DNA of 55,657 nt from JAFIEN01 sp051859505 (lineage in GTDB: Bacteria; Pseudomonadota; Alphaproteobacteria; Rhodobacterales; Rhodobacteraceae): assembly GCA_051859505.1 (NCBI GenBank), contig JBHYFN010000025.1:1-55657 (forward strand). Reading direction: 5' to 3'. The notes under the pieces were generated by a model. It did not search any database. It was given only the letters and a program-made list of their open reading frames with translations, and was not told where the DNA came from. Positions 15,557 to 24,448 of the stretch are shown in pieces. Positions within the stretch are counted from its first letter, which is position 1. Every line of letters begins with the position of its first letter. The position numbers and the translations under genes were made by a program.

Positions 15557-18500
15557 GCACGCGTCTGGCACAGGGCGGGCGGCTGGTGAACCGCGCCCGC
15601 GCGATCCGGTTCAGCTTCGACGGGCGGCAGTATCAGGGATACGAGGGCGACACGCTCGCCTCGGCGCTGCTGGCCAATGACCAGATGCTGATGGGCCGTT
15701 CGTTCAAATATCACCGCCCCCGCGGCGTGGTGGCCAGCGGCGCGGAAGAACCCAATGCGCTCGTCAACCTCGGCCACGGCCCGGCTTTCGAGCCCAATGC
15801 GCGCGCCACCACGACCGAGCTTTTCGACGGGCTCGAGGCGGAAAGCCAGAACCACTGGCCCAGCCTCGATTACGATATCGGCTCGGTCAATTCGGCCCTC
15901 TCGCGCTTTCTGCCGGCGGGCTTCTATTACAAGATGTTCATCCATCCCCGCAGCTTCTGGAAACATGTCTACGAGCCCTTCATCCGCCAGTCGGCGGGTC
16001 TGGGCCGCGCGCCGAAATCCCCGGACGGTGACCTCTACGAACAGTTCCACGCCCATGTCGACGTGCTGGTCATTGGCGGCGGCATCGCGGGGCTGCAGGC
16101 GGCGCTGAGCGCAGGCTCGGCCGGTGCGCGTGTCATGCTGATCGAGCAGACCGCCGACTGGGGCGGGCGGGCGATGGTGGACGCGCCGCAGATCGACGGG
16201 GCGCCGGCGGAATATTGGGTGAAGAAGACGCTGCAAGCCCTTGAAGCCATGCCGAATGTCACGCTCCGCACCCGCTGCATGGGGGCGGGGGTCTATGACC
16301 ACGGCTACACCCTCGCGCTCGAGCGGCTGACCGACCATGCGCCCGATCCGGGCAAGGTGCGCCAGCGCCTCTGGCGCATCCGCGCGCGGCAGATCATCAC
16401 GGCGACGGGGGCGATCGAACGGCCGCTCTCCTTCGCGGGCAACGACATTCCCGGCGTCATGCTGGCCAGCGCGCTGCGCGACTATGTCATCAACTGGGGT
16501 GTCAGCGCGGGCGACCGGACGGTGGTCGTCACCAACAACGACGACGCTTACCGCACGGCCATAGCCCTGGTGCAGGCGGGGCTGATCGTGCCCGCCATCC
16601 TCGACGCCCGCCCCAATCCCGATGGCCCGCTGATCCGCGCGGCGCGCGATCTGGGCATAAGGGTCGAGCCCGGCCGGGCCGTGGTCAAGGTCAAGGGCCG
16701 GTCCCGCGTGACCGGCGTCGCCGTCGGCCTGCAGGCGGGCGAGGGCGCGGTGCTCGAGGAAATCCCCTGCGATGCCGTCGCCATGTCGGGCGGCTGGTCG
16801 CCGGTGGTGCATCTGTGGTCCCATTGCGGCGGCAAGCTGATGTGGGATTCGGTGCAGGCCATGTTCCGCCCCGACGCCAACCGCCCGCCGCTGGGTGCCG
16901 ATGGCGTGGGCTTCGTCCTGCCCGCGGGCATCGCCAACGGCCGCCTCCGCACGGCCGAGGTGCTGGCCGACGGGGCGATTGCGGGCGAGACGGCGGCCAT
17001 CGCGCTTGGCCTGCCGCCGGGCGAGGGGATCGCGCCCGAGGCCGAAGACCCGGAAGAGGGCGAGATCGCCCCGGTCTGGATCATGCCGCAGGGGGCGGGG
17101 GTGAAGCTGCGCGCGAAGATGTGGCTGGATTTCCAGAACGACGTGAAGGTCACGGATGTGCAACTCGCCGCGCGCGAGGGGTACGAGAGCGTCGAACATA
17201 CCAAGCGCTATACCACGCTGGGCATGGCGACCGATCAGGGCAAGCTCAGCAATATCAACGGCCTGGCCGTCCTTTCCGGGGCGCTGAACACCCCCATCCC
17301 GCAGACCGGCACCACCACCTTCCGCCCGCCCTATACGCCCGTCACCATGGGCGCCATCGCGGGAAGCGCGCGGGGCGATCTGTTCCAGCCCGTCCGCAAG
17401 ACCCCGATGCATGACTGGCACGAGGCGAATGGTGCGCATTTCGAGCCCGTCGGCCTCTGGCGCCGCCCCTATGCCTTCCCCCGCGCGGGCGAGAGCGTGG
17501 AACAGGCCGTCCACCGCGAGGTGACGAATACGCGGCACCGGGTGGGCGTGCTCGATGCCTCGACCCTTGGCAAGCTGATCGTCAAGGGGCCGGATGCGGG
17601 CCGCTTCCTCGACATGCTCTATACCGGCGTGATGAGCAGCCTTCCCGTGGGCCGCTGCCGTTACGGCCTGATGTGCAACGAGAACGGCTTTCTGATCGAC
17701 GACGGCGTGGTCGCGCGGCTGTCGGAGGATAGCTGGCTCTGCCACACCACCACCGGCGGGGCCGACCGGATCCATGCGCATATGGAGGATTGGCTCCAGT
17801 GCGAATGGTGGGACTGGAAGGTCTATGTGGCGAATGTGACCGAGCAATGGGGCCAGGTCGCCGTGGTCGGCCCCGAGGCGCGCAAGGTGCTCGAGGCGAT
17901 GGGCGGCATGGATGTCTCGAAAGAGGCGCTGCCCTTCATGCATTGGGTCGACGGCAGGCTCGCCGGTTTCCCGGTGCGGGTGTTCCGCATCAGCTTTTCG
18001 GGCGAACTCAGCTACGAAATCGCGGTGCCTGCCGGGCAGGCGCGGGCCTTCTGGGATGCGGTGCTGGCGGCGGGCGAGGGGTTCGGCATGATGCCCTACG
18101 GGACCGAGGCCTTGCATGTGATGCGGGCCGAAAAGGGCTTCATCATGATCGGGGACGAAACCGACGGCACGGTGATCCCGCAGGATCTGGGGCTTGGCTG
18201 GGCGATCTCGAAGAAGAAGGACGATTACCTTGGCAAGCGCGGGCAGGAACGCTCGCATCTGGTGGACCCGAACCGCTGGCGGCTGGTTGGGCTTGAGACG
18301 CTCGACGGTTCGGTCATCCCCGATGGCGCCTATGCGGTGGGGCAGGGGGTCAATGCCAATGGCCAGAAGGTGACGGAAGGGCGCGTGACCTCGACCTACC
18401 ATTCGCCCACGCTGGGGCGCGGCATCGCCATGGGCCTGATCGCGCGTGGCCCCGAGCGGATGGGCGAGGTGGTGACTTTCCCGAAACTCGACGGGGGCGA

Positions 18501-18564
18501 GGTCAAGGCGCGGATCGTCGATCCCGTCTTCTACGACAAGGCGGGGGAGAAGCAGGATGTCTGA
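15553..18564 (+). CDS. soxA: Sarcosine oxidase alpha subunit SoxA (operon 1)
   Basis: A 1003-residue subunit of normal family length. The order is: an N-terminal 2Fe-2S ferredoxin-like domain without cluster (IRFSFDGRQYQGYEGDTLASALL, about 15-100); an NAD-binding pyridine-nucleotide oxidoreductase region with DVLVIGGGIAGLQAALSAG (from residue 170); and a C-terminal aminomethyltransferase (GcvT-like) half from about 620. That half carries STLGKLIVKGPDAGRFLDMLY and AEKGFIMIGDETDGTVIP and binds tetrahydrofolate. It takes the methylene group from sarcosine to THF. Overlaps: 4 bp with soxD and 8 bp with soxG. Confidence 0.96.
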   Translation: MSTRLAQGGRLVNRARAIRFSFDGRQYQGYEGDTLASALLANDQMLMGRSFKYHRPRGVVASGAEEPNALVNLGHGPAFEPNARATTTELFDGLEAESQNHWPSLDYDIGSVNSALSRFLPAGFYYKMFIHPRSFWKHVYEPFIRQSAGLGRAPKSPDGDLYEQFHAHVDVLVIGGGIAGLQAALSAGSAGARVMLIEQTADWGGRAMVDAPQIDGAPAEYWVKKTLQALEAMPNVTLRTRCMGAGVYDHGYTLALERLTDHAPDPGKVRQRLWRIRARQIITATGAIERPLSFAGNDIPGVMLASALRDYVINWGVSAGDRTVVVTNNDDAYRTAIALVQAGLIVPAILDARPNPDGPLIRAARDLGIRVEPGRAVVKVKGRSRVTGVAVGLQAGEGAVLEEIPCDAVAMSGGWSPVVHLWSHCGGKLMWDSVQAMFRPDANRPPLGADGVGFVLPAGIANGRLRTAEVLADGAIAGETAAIALGLPPGEGIAPEAEDPEEGEIAPVWIMPQGAGVKLRAKMWLDFQNDVKVTDVQLAAREGYESVEHTKRYTTLGMATDQGKLSNINGLAVLSGALNTPIPQTGTTTFRPPYTPVTMGAIAGSARGDLFQPVRKTPMHDWHEANGAHFEPVGLWRRPYAFPRAGESVEQAVHREVTNTRHRVGVLDASTLGKLIVKGPDAGRFLDMLYTGVMSSLPVGRCRYGLMCNENGFLIDDGVVARLSEDSWLCHTTTGGADRIHAHMEDWLQCEWWDWKVYVANVTEQWGQVAVVGPEARKVLEAMGGMDVSKEALPFMHWVDGRLAGFPVRVFRISFSGELSYEIAVPAGQARAFWDAVLAAGEGFGMMPYGTEALHVMRAEKGFIMIGDETDGTVIPQDLGLGWAISKKKDDYLGKRGQERSHLVDPNRWRLVGLETLDGSVIPDGAYAVGQGVNANGQKVTEGRVTSTYHSPTLGRGIAMGLIARGPERMGEVVTFPKLDGGEVKARIVDPVFYDKAGEKQDV

Positions 18565-19132
18565 GGCGGTGACGGTGCTGGGCGGTCGGGTGGCAGAAGG
18601 TGCAGGGGAAGGTGCCGTGACGGTGCGCGACCTTGGCCCCACGGGCATGATCGCGCTGCGCGGGGATCTGGCCGATCCGGCGCTGCGCGCGGTCTGCGAA
18701 GAGCTGACGGGTGCGGCCTTTCCCGAGACCCGCCGGATCACCGGGGGCGCGCAGGGCCGCATCGGCTGGATGTCGCCTGATGAGGTGCTGCTGATCTTCG
18801 CCCCCGAGGCGGTGACCGAGGCGCTGGCGCGGATCGCCGCGGCGCTGGGCGAGGCGCATCACCTGGCGGTCGATGTCTCGGATGCGCGCGCGGTGATGGC
18901 GGTCGAAGGCATGGCGGCGCGCGAGGTTCTGGGCAAGCTCGCGCCGGTGGACCTGCATCCCGAGGCCTTCGGGCCCGGCGAGCTGCGCCGCACCCATCTG
19001 GGCCAGATCGCCGCCGCCTTCTGGATGGAGGCGGAGGGGCGTTTCACCGTGGTCTGCTTCCGCTCGGTCGGGGCCTATGCCTTTGATCTTCTGGCGCGCT
19101 CGGCCGCCGACGGGCCGGTCGGCCATTACTGA
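18557..19132 (+). CDS. soxG: Sarcosine oxidase gamma subunit SoxG (operon 1)
   Basis: A 191-residue protein starting MSEAVTVLGGRVAEGAGEG, with IGWMSPDEVLLI in the middle and VVCFRSVGAYAFDLLARS near the end. Both blocks are typical of the SoxG/GcvT-like gamma subunit, which is part of the THF-binding interface. Start ATG 18557 overlaps the soxA stop by 8 nt. It ends the operon and converges with the GT61 gene only 9 nt away. Confidence 0.92.
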   Translation: MSEAVTVLGGRVAEGAGEGAVTVRDLGPTGMIALRGDLADPALRAVCEELTGAAFPETRRITGGAQGRIGWMSPDEVLLIFAPEAVTEALARIAAALGEAHHLAVDVSDARAVMAVEGMAAREVLGKLAPVDLHPEAFGPGELRRTHLGQIAAAFWMEAEGRFTVVCFRSVGAYAFDLLARSAADGPVGHY

Positions 19133-19141
19133 GCCAGACCG

Positions 19142-20323
19142 TCAGTCGGCATCCGACGGCGCCGTGCCCGGCGGGCCTTCATAGGGCTTGAACCCGATCC
19201 CCTGCGCCGCGCCGATCCGGGCGATCTCGGCCCGGACCTCGTCTTCGGTCAGGGCGGGCCAGGCGGGGGCGCCTGCCACCAGCCCCATTTCCGCCAGCGA
19301 GGCCTGAAGGCCCGTGAAATCCACCTCGCCCCAGGATGTGCGCGACGGGCGCGAGGCGTGATCCTCGATCCAGTTGCGCCTCAGGTGGTTGATCCCGCGC
19401 GCATCGGCGCCCTGAAAGGCGCGAATCTGGCGGGCGAAATACTGGTCCAGATCGCCGTCGCGCCGGGCGATGATGCCGACCTTCTGATCCCTGTCGCCCA
19501 CCAGCGCCAGCAGATGCAGCGGCGAGCAATCCACCGCGATCACCTCGCGCGCGGCCCGGTAGGCGGCGATCTGGTCCTCGAAACTGTGCTTCTGGGGATG
19601 GAAGGCGACATAGCCCTCTTCGGCCAGCAGCGCCTCGAGCCGCGCCTCGCCGATCACGCTGCCGCGCGCCGGCGGCAGGGCCGAGCGCGAGACATAGATC
19701 CGCGGATGGCCCTGCGGCGCGATGGACTTGCCGGCATGGGCGCGGACGAAATCGCGGAACTCGGGCGCGCCCTCGATCATCTGGAACATGCCGAAACCCT
19801 GCTGCGGCACGAAAAGATGCTCGACCCGGGTCGGATCCTCGAGGTTGCGCATCGGGGCCGTGACCCCCAGCGCCTGAAGGAAGGGGCGATAGACATTGGC
19901 CACATGATCGGGCCGGTTCTGGAACTTGGGCACGTAGAGCACCCCGTCGATCCGGTCGCGCAACAGATCGAAGGCCCAGATGCGGCTGATGCTCTCGACC
20001 AGGAAATGGCCGAAATGGCCGAAGAGCGGGCCGAGGAACATCCAGCGGCCGGGCAGATCGGTGATTGCCTCTGGGGCGGGCATCTCGGGCTGGATCGTCA
20101 CGGGATTGGGGCCGCGCCAGGTGACCGACTGTTCGACCAGCGCGCCCTCGGGCGTCAGCACGCCCGAGCGCTGCACCGACTGGTTGCCAAGGCCCTTGGC
20201 GGGGGGGACGACGATGGCATGGGCGATCTCGGCGATGCCCGAGGCGATGGAGCCGGACAGATCCGGCGGTGAAAGCGGTGCCTCGGCTTTTGCGTGGAGG
20301 GCCGGGGCTGGGGCAACTGGCAC
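19142..20323 (-). CDS. Glycosyltransferase family 61 protein
   Basis: A 393-residue protein with the GT61 (DUF563) core: GRWMFLGPLFGHFGHFLVES (about 92-111), a middle region with LFVPQQGFGMFQM, and ARIYVSRS-type HPRIYVSRSALPP. The later FHPQKHSFEDQIAAYRAAREVIAVDCSPLHLLAL block is where family members bind the nucleotide sugar. Such enzymes add sugars to capsule or other surface polysaccharides. The start is a GTG at 20323 with GAGGATAAAG upstream; no in-frame ATG near the N-terminus fits better. It diverges from a GSCFA-domain gene over 212 nt. Confidence 0.82.
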   Translation of the reverse strand: MPVAPAPALHAKAEAPLSPPDLSGSIASGIAEIAHAIVVPPAKGLGNQSVQRSGVLTPEGALVEQSVTWRGPNPVTIQPEMPAPEAITDLPGRWMFLGPLFGHFGHFLVESISRIWAFDLLRDRIDGVLYVPKFQNRPDHVANVYRPFLQALGVTAPMRNLEDPTRVEHLFVPQQGFGMFQMIEGAPEFRDFVRAHAGKSIAPQGHPRIYVSRSALPPARGSVIGEARLEALLAEEGYVAFHPQKHSFEDQIAAYRAAREVIAVDCSPLHLLALVGDRDQKVGIIARRDGDLDQYFARQIRAFQGADARGINHLRRNWIEDHASRPSRTSWGEVDFTGLQASLAEMGLVAGAPAWPALTEDEVRAEIARIGAAQGIGFKPYEGPPGTAPSDAD

Positions 20324-20535
20324 GGCTCTTTATCCTCATCCTGGCCCCTTGGCGGGGCGCTATTTGATCGGGGGACGCTGTCGCGCGATTGTCCGCGTTC
20401 TAGCGTCAATAAGTGCTTTTCGCCATAATTTTGCCCGGAGCATAGTATTATCCTGCCTGAGACGCTGTTCCGGCGGAATGGCGCGGTGAGTGTGACACAG
20501 GGGTCCGGCCGTTCGGGCGACAAGGGGGTGTGCAG

Positions 20536-21879
20536 ATGGCAGAAGACAGGACGATCGAGCGGATCAGCGCGGCCGAGGCCTTCACGCGGGCGCGCCGGAA
20601 CGACCTGCGCCGCTATCCCGCGCCCGACCGCGATGGCGAGCGGCTTTATCCGCTGGCCACGCCCAGCGTGACGGCGGGGTTCCGGATGTCGCGGCGCGAT
20701 ACGGTCTATGCCATCGGCTCGTGTTTCGCGCGCAATGTGGAAAAGGCGCTGGAAGGGGCGGGGCTGCGGGTTCTGAGCCGCGAGTTCGACCTGGGCGAGA
20801 TCGGCGAGAGCCTCGAGGACGGGGCGAATTTCTTCAACAAATACTCGATCCACTCGGTCCTGAACGAGCTGCGCTGGGCGCTCGAGCGCGACACGTTTCC
20901 CGGCGCCGACGCGATCTACGAGATCGGACCGGGCCGCTATGTGGATGCGCAGCTGGGCATGGCGCGGCTTGATTTCCCGCTCGAGACGATCCTGGCCTTC
21001 CGGCAGCGCTATCTTGATGCGATGGCGGCGGTGGCCGAGGCGGATGTGATCGTGCTGACGCTGGGCTATGTCGAAACCTGGTTCGACCGCAAGCTGGGCC
21101 TGTATCTCAACGTGGCGCCGCCCACCCAGATGATCAAGGCCGATCCCGAGCGGTTCGAATTCCGGGTGCTGTCCTATCACGACGTGCTGGAGGGGCTGGA
21201 AGAGCTTCACGCGCTGCTGATGCGCCACCGCAGCAAACCGCTGCGGATGCTGGTGACGGTCTCGCCCGTGCCGCTTCTGGCGACCTTCCGTGACATGGAT
21301 GTGCTGGTGGCCAATGCCTATTCCAAATCGGTGCAGCGCGCGGCGCTTGACGAATTCGTGCTGGGCAAGGACGGGGTCGATTACTTCCCCTCCTACGAAT
21401 TCGTCACCCTGTCCAATCCGACGGTGGCCTGGTCGCGGGGCGATTACCGCCATGTCAGCCAGGATGTGATCAACCGGATCATGGACAATGTGATCCGCTC
21501 CTATGTCGATGCCGGGACGGAAGAGGACAACCGGCTGTCGCGCGAGGCGCTTTTGTCCTCGGTGCGGATGATGCTGAAGCTCGAGAGCTTTCAGGACCTG
21601 GTCGATCTTGCCTCCGACGAGCGGGCGGCCTTCGAGGCGGATGCCGATCTGCTGATCGCCGAGGCGATGGCGCTGCGGCGGCTGGAGCGGATCGAGGAGA
21701 GCTTCGCCGCTTTCGACCGCGCCCGCGCGCTTGCCCCGGAGCGGCCCGAGCCGCTGGAGCGGCTTATCCTTCTGTGCCGGCCCTTGCGGCGCAAGGATGC
21801 GGCGCGCGACATGATGGCCGCCCACATCGAGCGCTTTCCCGAACGCAGCGCCTTTCGCGACCGGGTGGGCTGGCTCTGA
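20536..21879 (+). CDS. GSCFA-domain protein with C-terminal TPR
   Basis: A 447-residue protein. The defining motif TVYAIGSCFARNVEKAL (GSCFA) lies at about residues 55-70, followed by the long GSCFA domain including NKYSIHSVLNEL, VIVLTLGYVETWF and MLVTVSPVPLLATF. Residues about 365-445 form TPR-like helices (LIAEAMALRRLERIEESFAAFDRARALAPERPEPL). GSCFA proteins are SGNH-hydrolase-like and sit in polysaccharide gene clusters, probably as acyl or acetyl modifying enzymes. ATG 20536 is chosen for AAGGGGG at 20522-20528; a GTG two codons earlier is possible. Its neighbour is the divergent GT61 gene. Downstream is a cluster of three hairpins. Confidence 0.8.
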   Translation: MAEDRTIERISAAEAFTRARRNDLRRYPAPDRDGERLYPLATPSVTAGFRMSRRDTVYAIGSCFARNVEKALEGAGLRVLSREFDLGEIGESLEDGANFFNKYSIHSVLNELRWALERDTFPGADAIYEIGPGRYVDAQLGMARLDFPLETILAFRQRYLDAMAAVAEADVIVLTLGYVETWFDRKLGLYLNVAPPTQMIKADPERFEFRVLSYHDVLEGLEELHALLMRHRSKPLRMLVTVSPVPLLATFRDMDVLVANAYSKSVQRAALDEFVLGKDGVDYFPSYEFVTLSNPTVAWSRGDYRHVSQDVINRIMDNVIRSYVDAGTEEDNRLSREALLSSVRMMLKLESFQDLVDLASDERAAFEADADLLIAEAMALRRLERIEESFAAFDRARALAPERPEPLERLILLCRPLRRKDAARDMMAAHIERFPERSAFRDRVGWL

Positions 21880-21916
21880 CGCTGTCCTGCCGGGCCTGCG
21901 GCCGGGGCAGGGCGGC

Positions 21917-21995
21917 AAGAAATTTCGTCGAAATTTCTTTCGGGCGGGGGGCAAGAAATTTCTGCGAAATTTCTTGAAGGGGGGCTCTGCCCCCC
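21917..21995. repeat. Cluster of three perfect hairpins (GAAATTTC-type) after the GSCFA gene
   Basis: Hairpin 1 at 21917-21939 has 11-bp arms AAGAAATTTCG around one T. Hairpin 2 at 21952-21976 has 11-bp arms CAAGAAATTTC around TGC. Hairpin 3 at 21979-21995 has 7-bp arms GGGGGGC around TCT. The AT-core hairpins resemble those at 43362-43408 and 46213-46279. They could serve as a bidirectional RNA end or protection element for the GSCFA transcript; no T-run follows. Confidence 0.8.
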
Positions 21996-22030
21996 GGCCC
22001 GCTGACGCGGCCTCCCCCCGGGGTGGCGCC

Positions 22031-22060
22031 TTGACCTTGGCCCCGGGAATGCTTTCTTAG
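22031..22060 (+). promoter_or_regulatory. Candidate sodB promoter
   Basis: TTGACC at 22031-22036 is a good -35 element. Seventeen to nineteen bases later is TTCTTAGGG, whose TTAGGG end resembles -10 regions often seen in this bacterial family. It lies about 40 nt upstream of the sodB ATG. Prediction only. Confidence 0.35.
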
Positions 22061-22096
22061 GGCTCAGTGACGCAACCCAACAGAAGTGAGACCGCC

Positions 22097-22696
22097 ATGG
22101 CCTTCGCCCTTCCCGACCTGCCCTATGCCCATGATGCGCTGGCATCCAACGGCATGTCGCGCGAGACGCTCGAATATCACCACGACCTGCATCACAAGGC
22201 CTATGTGGACAATGGCAACAAGCTGATCGCGGGCACCGAATGGGAGGGCAAGTCCCTCGAAGAGATCATCACCGGCACCTACAACCCCACCGCCGTGGCG
22301 CAGAACGGCATCTTCAACAACATCAGCCAGCTGTGGAACCACAACGAATTCTGGCTGATGATGGGCCCGGGCGAAAGCAAGATGCCGGGCGAGCTGGAAG
22401 CGGCGCTGACCGAATCCTTCGGCTCGGTGGCCAAGTTCAAGGAAGATTTCGCCGCCGCCGGTGCGGGCCAGTTCGGCTCGGGCTGGGCCTGGCTGGTGAA
22501 GGACAAGGACGGTAGCCTGAAGGTCACCAAGACCGAGAACGGGGTCAACCCGCTCTGTTTCGGGCAGACCGCGCTTCTGGGCTGCGACGTGTGGGAGCAT
22601 TCCTATTACATCGACTTCCGCAACAAGCGGCCGGCTTATCTCACGAACTTCCTCGACAATCTGGTGAACTGGGAAAACGTCGCCTCGCGCATGTGA
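22097..22696 (+). CDS. sodB: Superoxide dismutase, Fe type
   Basis: A 199-residue enzyme that dismutates superoxide in the cytoplasm. It has YHHDLHHKAYVDNGN (metal-ligand His and helix), NISQLWNHNEFW (second His), GSGWAWLV and the C-terminal DVWEHSYYIDFRNKRPAYL with the remaining Asp and His ligands. This matches the iron-type family in length and motifs. ATG 22097 (MAFALPDLPYAHDAL) is used; ten more in-frame residues upstream are unlike the family. A strong terminator follows 42 nt after the stop, so it is probably monocistronic. Confidence 0.96.
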   Translation: MAFALPDLPYAHDALASNGMSRETLEYHHDLHHKAYVDNGNKLIAGTEWEGKSLEEIITGTYNPTAVAQNGIFNNISQLWNHNEFWLMMGPGESKMPGELEAALTESFGSVAKFKEDFAAAGAGQFGSGWAWLVKDKDGSLKVTKTENGVNPLCFGQTALLGCDVWEHSYYIDFRNKRPAYLTNFLDNLVNWENVASRM

Positions 22697-22698
22697 CG

Positions 22699-22838
22699 GC
22701 GACAGGTGCGGGCGGCAGATGCGGGCGACAGTTGCGGGCGGCACCCTTCGGGGTGCCGTTTGCATGTCCGGCATCCCTGTGCGACAGGCCCCTCATGCGA
22801 CTGGCCCCCAGATGCGACAGGCCCCCTATGCGACAGAG
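22699..22838. repeat. Two short tandem-repeat blocks between sodB and rarD
   Basis: First block 22699-22741: units like CGACAGGTGCGGG repeated about three times at 13-14 bp. Second block 22780-22838: units TGCGACAGGCCCC repeated four times at about 16-17 bp. The sodB terminator lies between the blocks. Both blocks share GCGACAG. Confidence 0.7.
22739..22761 (+). terminator. Rho-independent terminator of sodB
   Basis: Perfect 8-bp stem CGGCACCC / GGGTGCCG with a stable TTCG loop, followed by TTT, 42 nt after the sodB stop codon. Confidence 0.8.
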
Positions 22839-22889
22839 TTGGGGCAGGCCCGGGGCGGGCCCGGGGCGCGCACATGAGGGCAAGGCCGG

Positions 22890-23804
22890 ATGAGTGACGC
22901 GGTCAAGGGAGTGCTGGCGCTGGTCCTGACCTGCATGGTCTGGGGCCTCTCGCCCCTGTTCTACGGCCTTCTGACCCATGTGCCCCCGTTCGAGGTGCTG
23001 GCCTGGCGCACCCTCTGGTCACTGGCCTTCTTCGCGGTGGTGCTGGGCCTGCAGGGCCGTCTGCGGGCGCTGTCCGAGCCCTTGGGCAGCCCGCGCCGGG
23101 TTTTCTGGACGCTGGTGGCCGGGCTCCTGATCGGGGCCAACTGGTTCGGCTTCATCTATGCCGTTTCGGTGGGCAGGGTTCTGGAATCCTCGCTGGGCTA
23201 TTTCGTCTTTCCGCTGGTGGCCGTGCTTTTGGGCCGCGTCGTTCTGGGCGAGAGGCTTGCGCCGGTGCAATGGGTCGCGGTCTGGCTTGCCCTGTCGGGC
23301 GTGGTGGCGCTGACCTGGGGGTTGGGCGTGCCGCCCTGGATCGCGCTTCTGCTGGCAGTGACCTTCGGCCTGTACAGCCTGATGAAAAAGCGCCTCGCCA
23401 CCGGCCCGGTCCTGTCGGTCACGGCCGAAATGGCGGTTCTGGCGCCCCTCGCGCTGGTCTGGCTCTTCCTGCAGGGCGGTGCGCTCGATCATGATCCGGG
23501 CACGCTGGCGCTCCTGGCCCTGTCGGGGCCGCTGACGGCGCTGCCGCTGGTGATGTTCAGCTTCGCCGCGCGGCGGGTGCGGCTATCGACCGTGGGGCTG
23601 GTGCAATACCTCAACCCCAGCCTGCAGTTCCTTTGCGCTGTCCTGTGGTTCGCCGAGGTTTTCACCCTCTGGCACGCCATCGCCTTTCCGATGATCTGGG
23701 CGGCGCTGGTCCTGTATTCCGCGGCCCAGGTCGTTCAGGACAGGGCGGCGCGCAGATCGGCCTCGAGCGCGTCCACATCCGCCACCATCGTGGCGAATCC
23801 CTGA
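22890..23804 (+). CDS. rarD: RarD-like EamA-family permease
   Basis: A 304-residue protein with ten hydrophobic helices in two EamA halves and the RarD N-terminal pattern GLSPLFYGLLTHVPPFEVLAWRTLWS. It also has GANWFGFIYAVSVGRVLESSLGYFV and AARRVRLSTVGLVQYLNPSLQF. RarD proteins are taken as drug/metabolite exporters; the substrate is unknown (the name comes from chloramphenicol-sensitivity screens). ATG 22890 follows GCAAGG. Its last 70 nt overlap the 3' end of the convergent LOG-family gene, so both C-termini are encoded on opposite strands of the same DNA. Confidence 0.85.
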   Translation: MSDAVKGVLALVLTCMVWGLSPLFYGLLTHVPPFEVLAWRTLWSLAFFAVVLGLQGRLRALSEPLGSPRRVFWTLVAGLLIGANWFGFIYAVSVGRVLESSLGYFVFPLVAVLLGRVVLGERLAPVQWVAVWLALSGVVALTWGLGVPPWIALLLAVTFGLYSLMKKRLATGPVLSVTAEMAVLAPLALVWLFLQGGALDHDPGTLALLALSGPLTALPLVMFSFAARRVRLSTVGLVQYLNPSLQFLCAVLWFAEVFTLWHAIAFPMIWAALVLYSAAQVVQDRAARRSASSASTSATIVANP

Positions 23805-24292
23805 AGCGAGGCTTCGGCGAAGCCCTGCTCGACGATATGGCTGATGAGCCGCTCGAGCGGTTCCCAGTAGCCCGCCACGTTGAGAAGCAGGATCGGCTTG
23901 GCATGCAGCCCCAGTTGCCGCCAGGTCAGCACTTCGAAGAATTCGTCCAGCGATCCCGCGCCGCCGGGCAGCACCACGATGGCATCGGCATTCATGAACA
24001 TGACCTTCTTGCGTTCATGCATCGTCTCGGTCACGACATAGCTGTCGAGCCCGGCGCGGCCGACCTCGCGCTGCACAAGATGTTGGGGGATCACGCCGAA
24101 GGTGCGGCCGCCCTGCGCCTGGGTCGCTTGCGCGACCAGCCCCATCAGCCCCACATCGCCCGCCCCATAGACCAGCCGCCAGCCATTGCGCGCCAGCATC
24201 GCACCGGTGGCGGTCGCGGCGGCGGCATAGGCCTCGGACCCGCCCAGACGAGAGCCGCAATAGACGCAGACCGAGCGGGATGACGGTGTCAT
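23735..24292 (-). CDS. LOG-family protein (cytokinin riboside 5'-monophosphate phosphoribohydrolase type)
   Basis: A 185-residue Rossmann-like enzyme with SVCVYCGSRLGGSEAY at the start, GWRLVYGAGDVGLMGLVA and the signature MHERKKVMFMNADAIVVLPGGAGSLDEFFEVLTW. The last contains the PGG-x-G-S/T-x-x-E active-site motif, with S in place of T. LOG proteins split the ribose phosphate from nucleoside 5'-monophosphates. In bacteria they act in purine or cytokinin-like metabolism and are often misnamed lysine decarboxylase. The start ATG 24292 fits. It overlaps convergently with rarD by 70 nt. Confidence 0.9.
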   Translation of the reverse strand: MTPSSRSVCVYCGSRLGGSEAYAAAATATGAMLARNGWRLVYGAGDVGLMGLVAQATQAQGGRTFGVIPQHLVQREVGRAGLDSYVVTETMHERKKVMFMNADAIVVLPGGAGSLDEFFEVLTWRQLGLHAKPILLLNVAGYWEPLERLISHIVEQGFAEASLQGFATMVADVDALEADLRAALS

Positions 24293-24448
24293 GCTGCGCT
24301 TTCCCCTTGCATGTGTCGGAAGATCAACTGAATTTGATTCTGTGTAACGAGGTTGCGGAGGGTGCTCAACCGTCCTTGGGGCGTCCGGAGGGGCGCGGGG
24401 TGGCCGAGCCGGGACGACACTCCGCGACCTTGCGACGGGGGATGACGG

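Noticed and set aside
15466..18762. 1098-codon open frame on the minus strand across soxA
   Set aside because: It is antisense to a well-supported SoxA gene, is Arg/His/Pro-rich and matches no family; long antisense frames are expected at this GC content. The same applies to 30352-33474, 38643-41585, 50340-52988 and 24476-26641.
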